Positions 47,641 to 47,664 of a DNA stretch of 47,664 nt are shown here, one piece after another. Each line of letters starts with the position of its first letter. Position 1 is the first letter of the stretch. The DNA lies in the NCBI RefSeq assembly GCF_000190695.1, contig NZ_GL870929.1, forward strand, positions 1,296,253-1,343,916. The letters are read 5' to 3'. Source of the DNA: Kingella denitrificans ATCC 33394. GTDB taxonomy: Bacteria; Pseudomonadota; Gammaproteobacteria; Burkholderiales; Neisseriaceae. The notes beneath the pieces are model-generated. The model was not told the origin of the DNA, did not search any database, and saw only the letters and a program-made list of their open reading frames with translations. The position numbers were made by a program, and so were the translations under genes.

Positions 47641-47664
47641 GAAATTTATACATATAAAAGCACC

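Overview
The window looks like the chromosome of a Neisseriaceae bacterium, most likely Kingella or a close relative. The evidence is a neisserial gene content and order (bamA-skp-lpxD-fabZ-lpxA, a Laz-type lipid-modified azurin, rimP-nusA-infB), a moderately high GC content, and dozens of copies of the 12-mer AAGCAGCCTGCA. From memory this 12-mer matches a Kingella-type DNA uptake sequence (DUS) dialect. Most intergenic gaps carry it, often as an inverted pair followed by T residues that also works as a transcription terminator. Two 106-bp elements match Neisseria Correia repeats (CREE/NEMIS). I see no prophage, CRISPR array, integrase or complete insertion sequence. This is mostly ordinary housekeeping DNA, and the notable features are the repeats, the mRNA leaders and a few unassigned secreted proteins.

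Layout. 1-132: the 5' end of a tRNA, probably Arg, leaving the window on the minus strand, with its promoter. 133-9912 (minus): rseP, bamA, skp, lpxD, a small membrane protein, fabZ, lpxA and dgt, forming the outer-membrane assembly and lipid A cluster; two secreted-protein genes are inserted, each bordered by DUS hairpins. 10.1-13.0 kb (plus): an EmrAB/FarAB-type efflux pump. 13.1-15.8 kb (minus): waaA, laz and a DciA-like gene. 15.9-17.7 kb: glmS. 17.8-19.8 kb: two unassigned envelope genes and repeats. 19.8-24.7 kb (minus): rimP-nusA-infB with a hairpin in its leader. 24.9-26.0 kb: tRNA-Leu and two paralogous small lipoproteins. 26.1-30.0 kb (minus): chorismate mutase, hemB, a TetR regulator, cdsA and uppS. 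30.2-32.2 kb (plus): pyrH, frr, rpmB and rpmG. 32.2-34.8 kb (minus): a J-domain-like membrane protein and a MetPS-type methionine/alanine importer. 34.9-36.9 kb (minus): rpsP-rimM-trmD-rplS. 37.0-38.8 kb (plus): alr, a Correia-like element and a flavin reductase. 38.8-42.3 kb (minus): dnaQ, a small conserved protein, an NlpC/P60 hydrolase with a repeat region, rpsO and a PhnD-like binding protein. 42.8-44.3 kb: lysS. 44.5-46.5 kb (minus): zipA and ampD. 46.6-47.6 kb (plus): an ArsC-family protein and a SanA/YdcF-like protein.

How the genes work together. Much of the window builds the envelope. GlmS makes glucosamine-6-phosphate for peptidoglycan and LPS. LpxA, LpxD, FabZ and WaaA make lipid A and Kdo. 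BamA and Skp place outer-membrane proteins. UppS and CdsA make lipid precursors. Alr and AmpD act in peptidoglycan synthesis and recycling, and ZipA in division. The rest is core information processing: IF2, NusA, RimP, Frr, S15, S16, L19, L28, L33, TrmD, RimM, LysS, DnaQ and DciA. Promoters, terminators and start sites are read by eye from the sequence. Functions rest on motif recognition, not on database searches.
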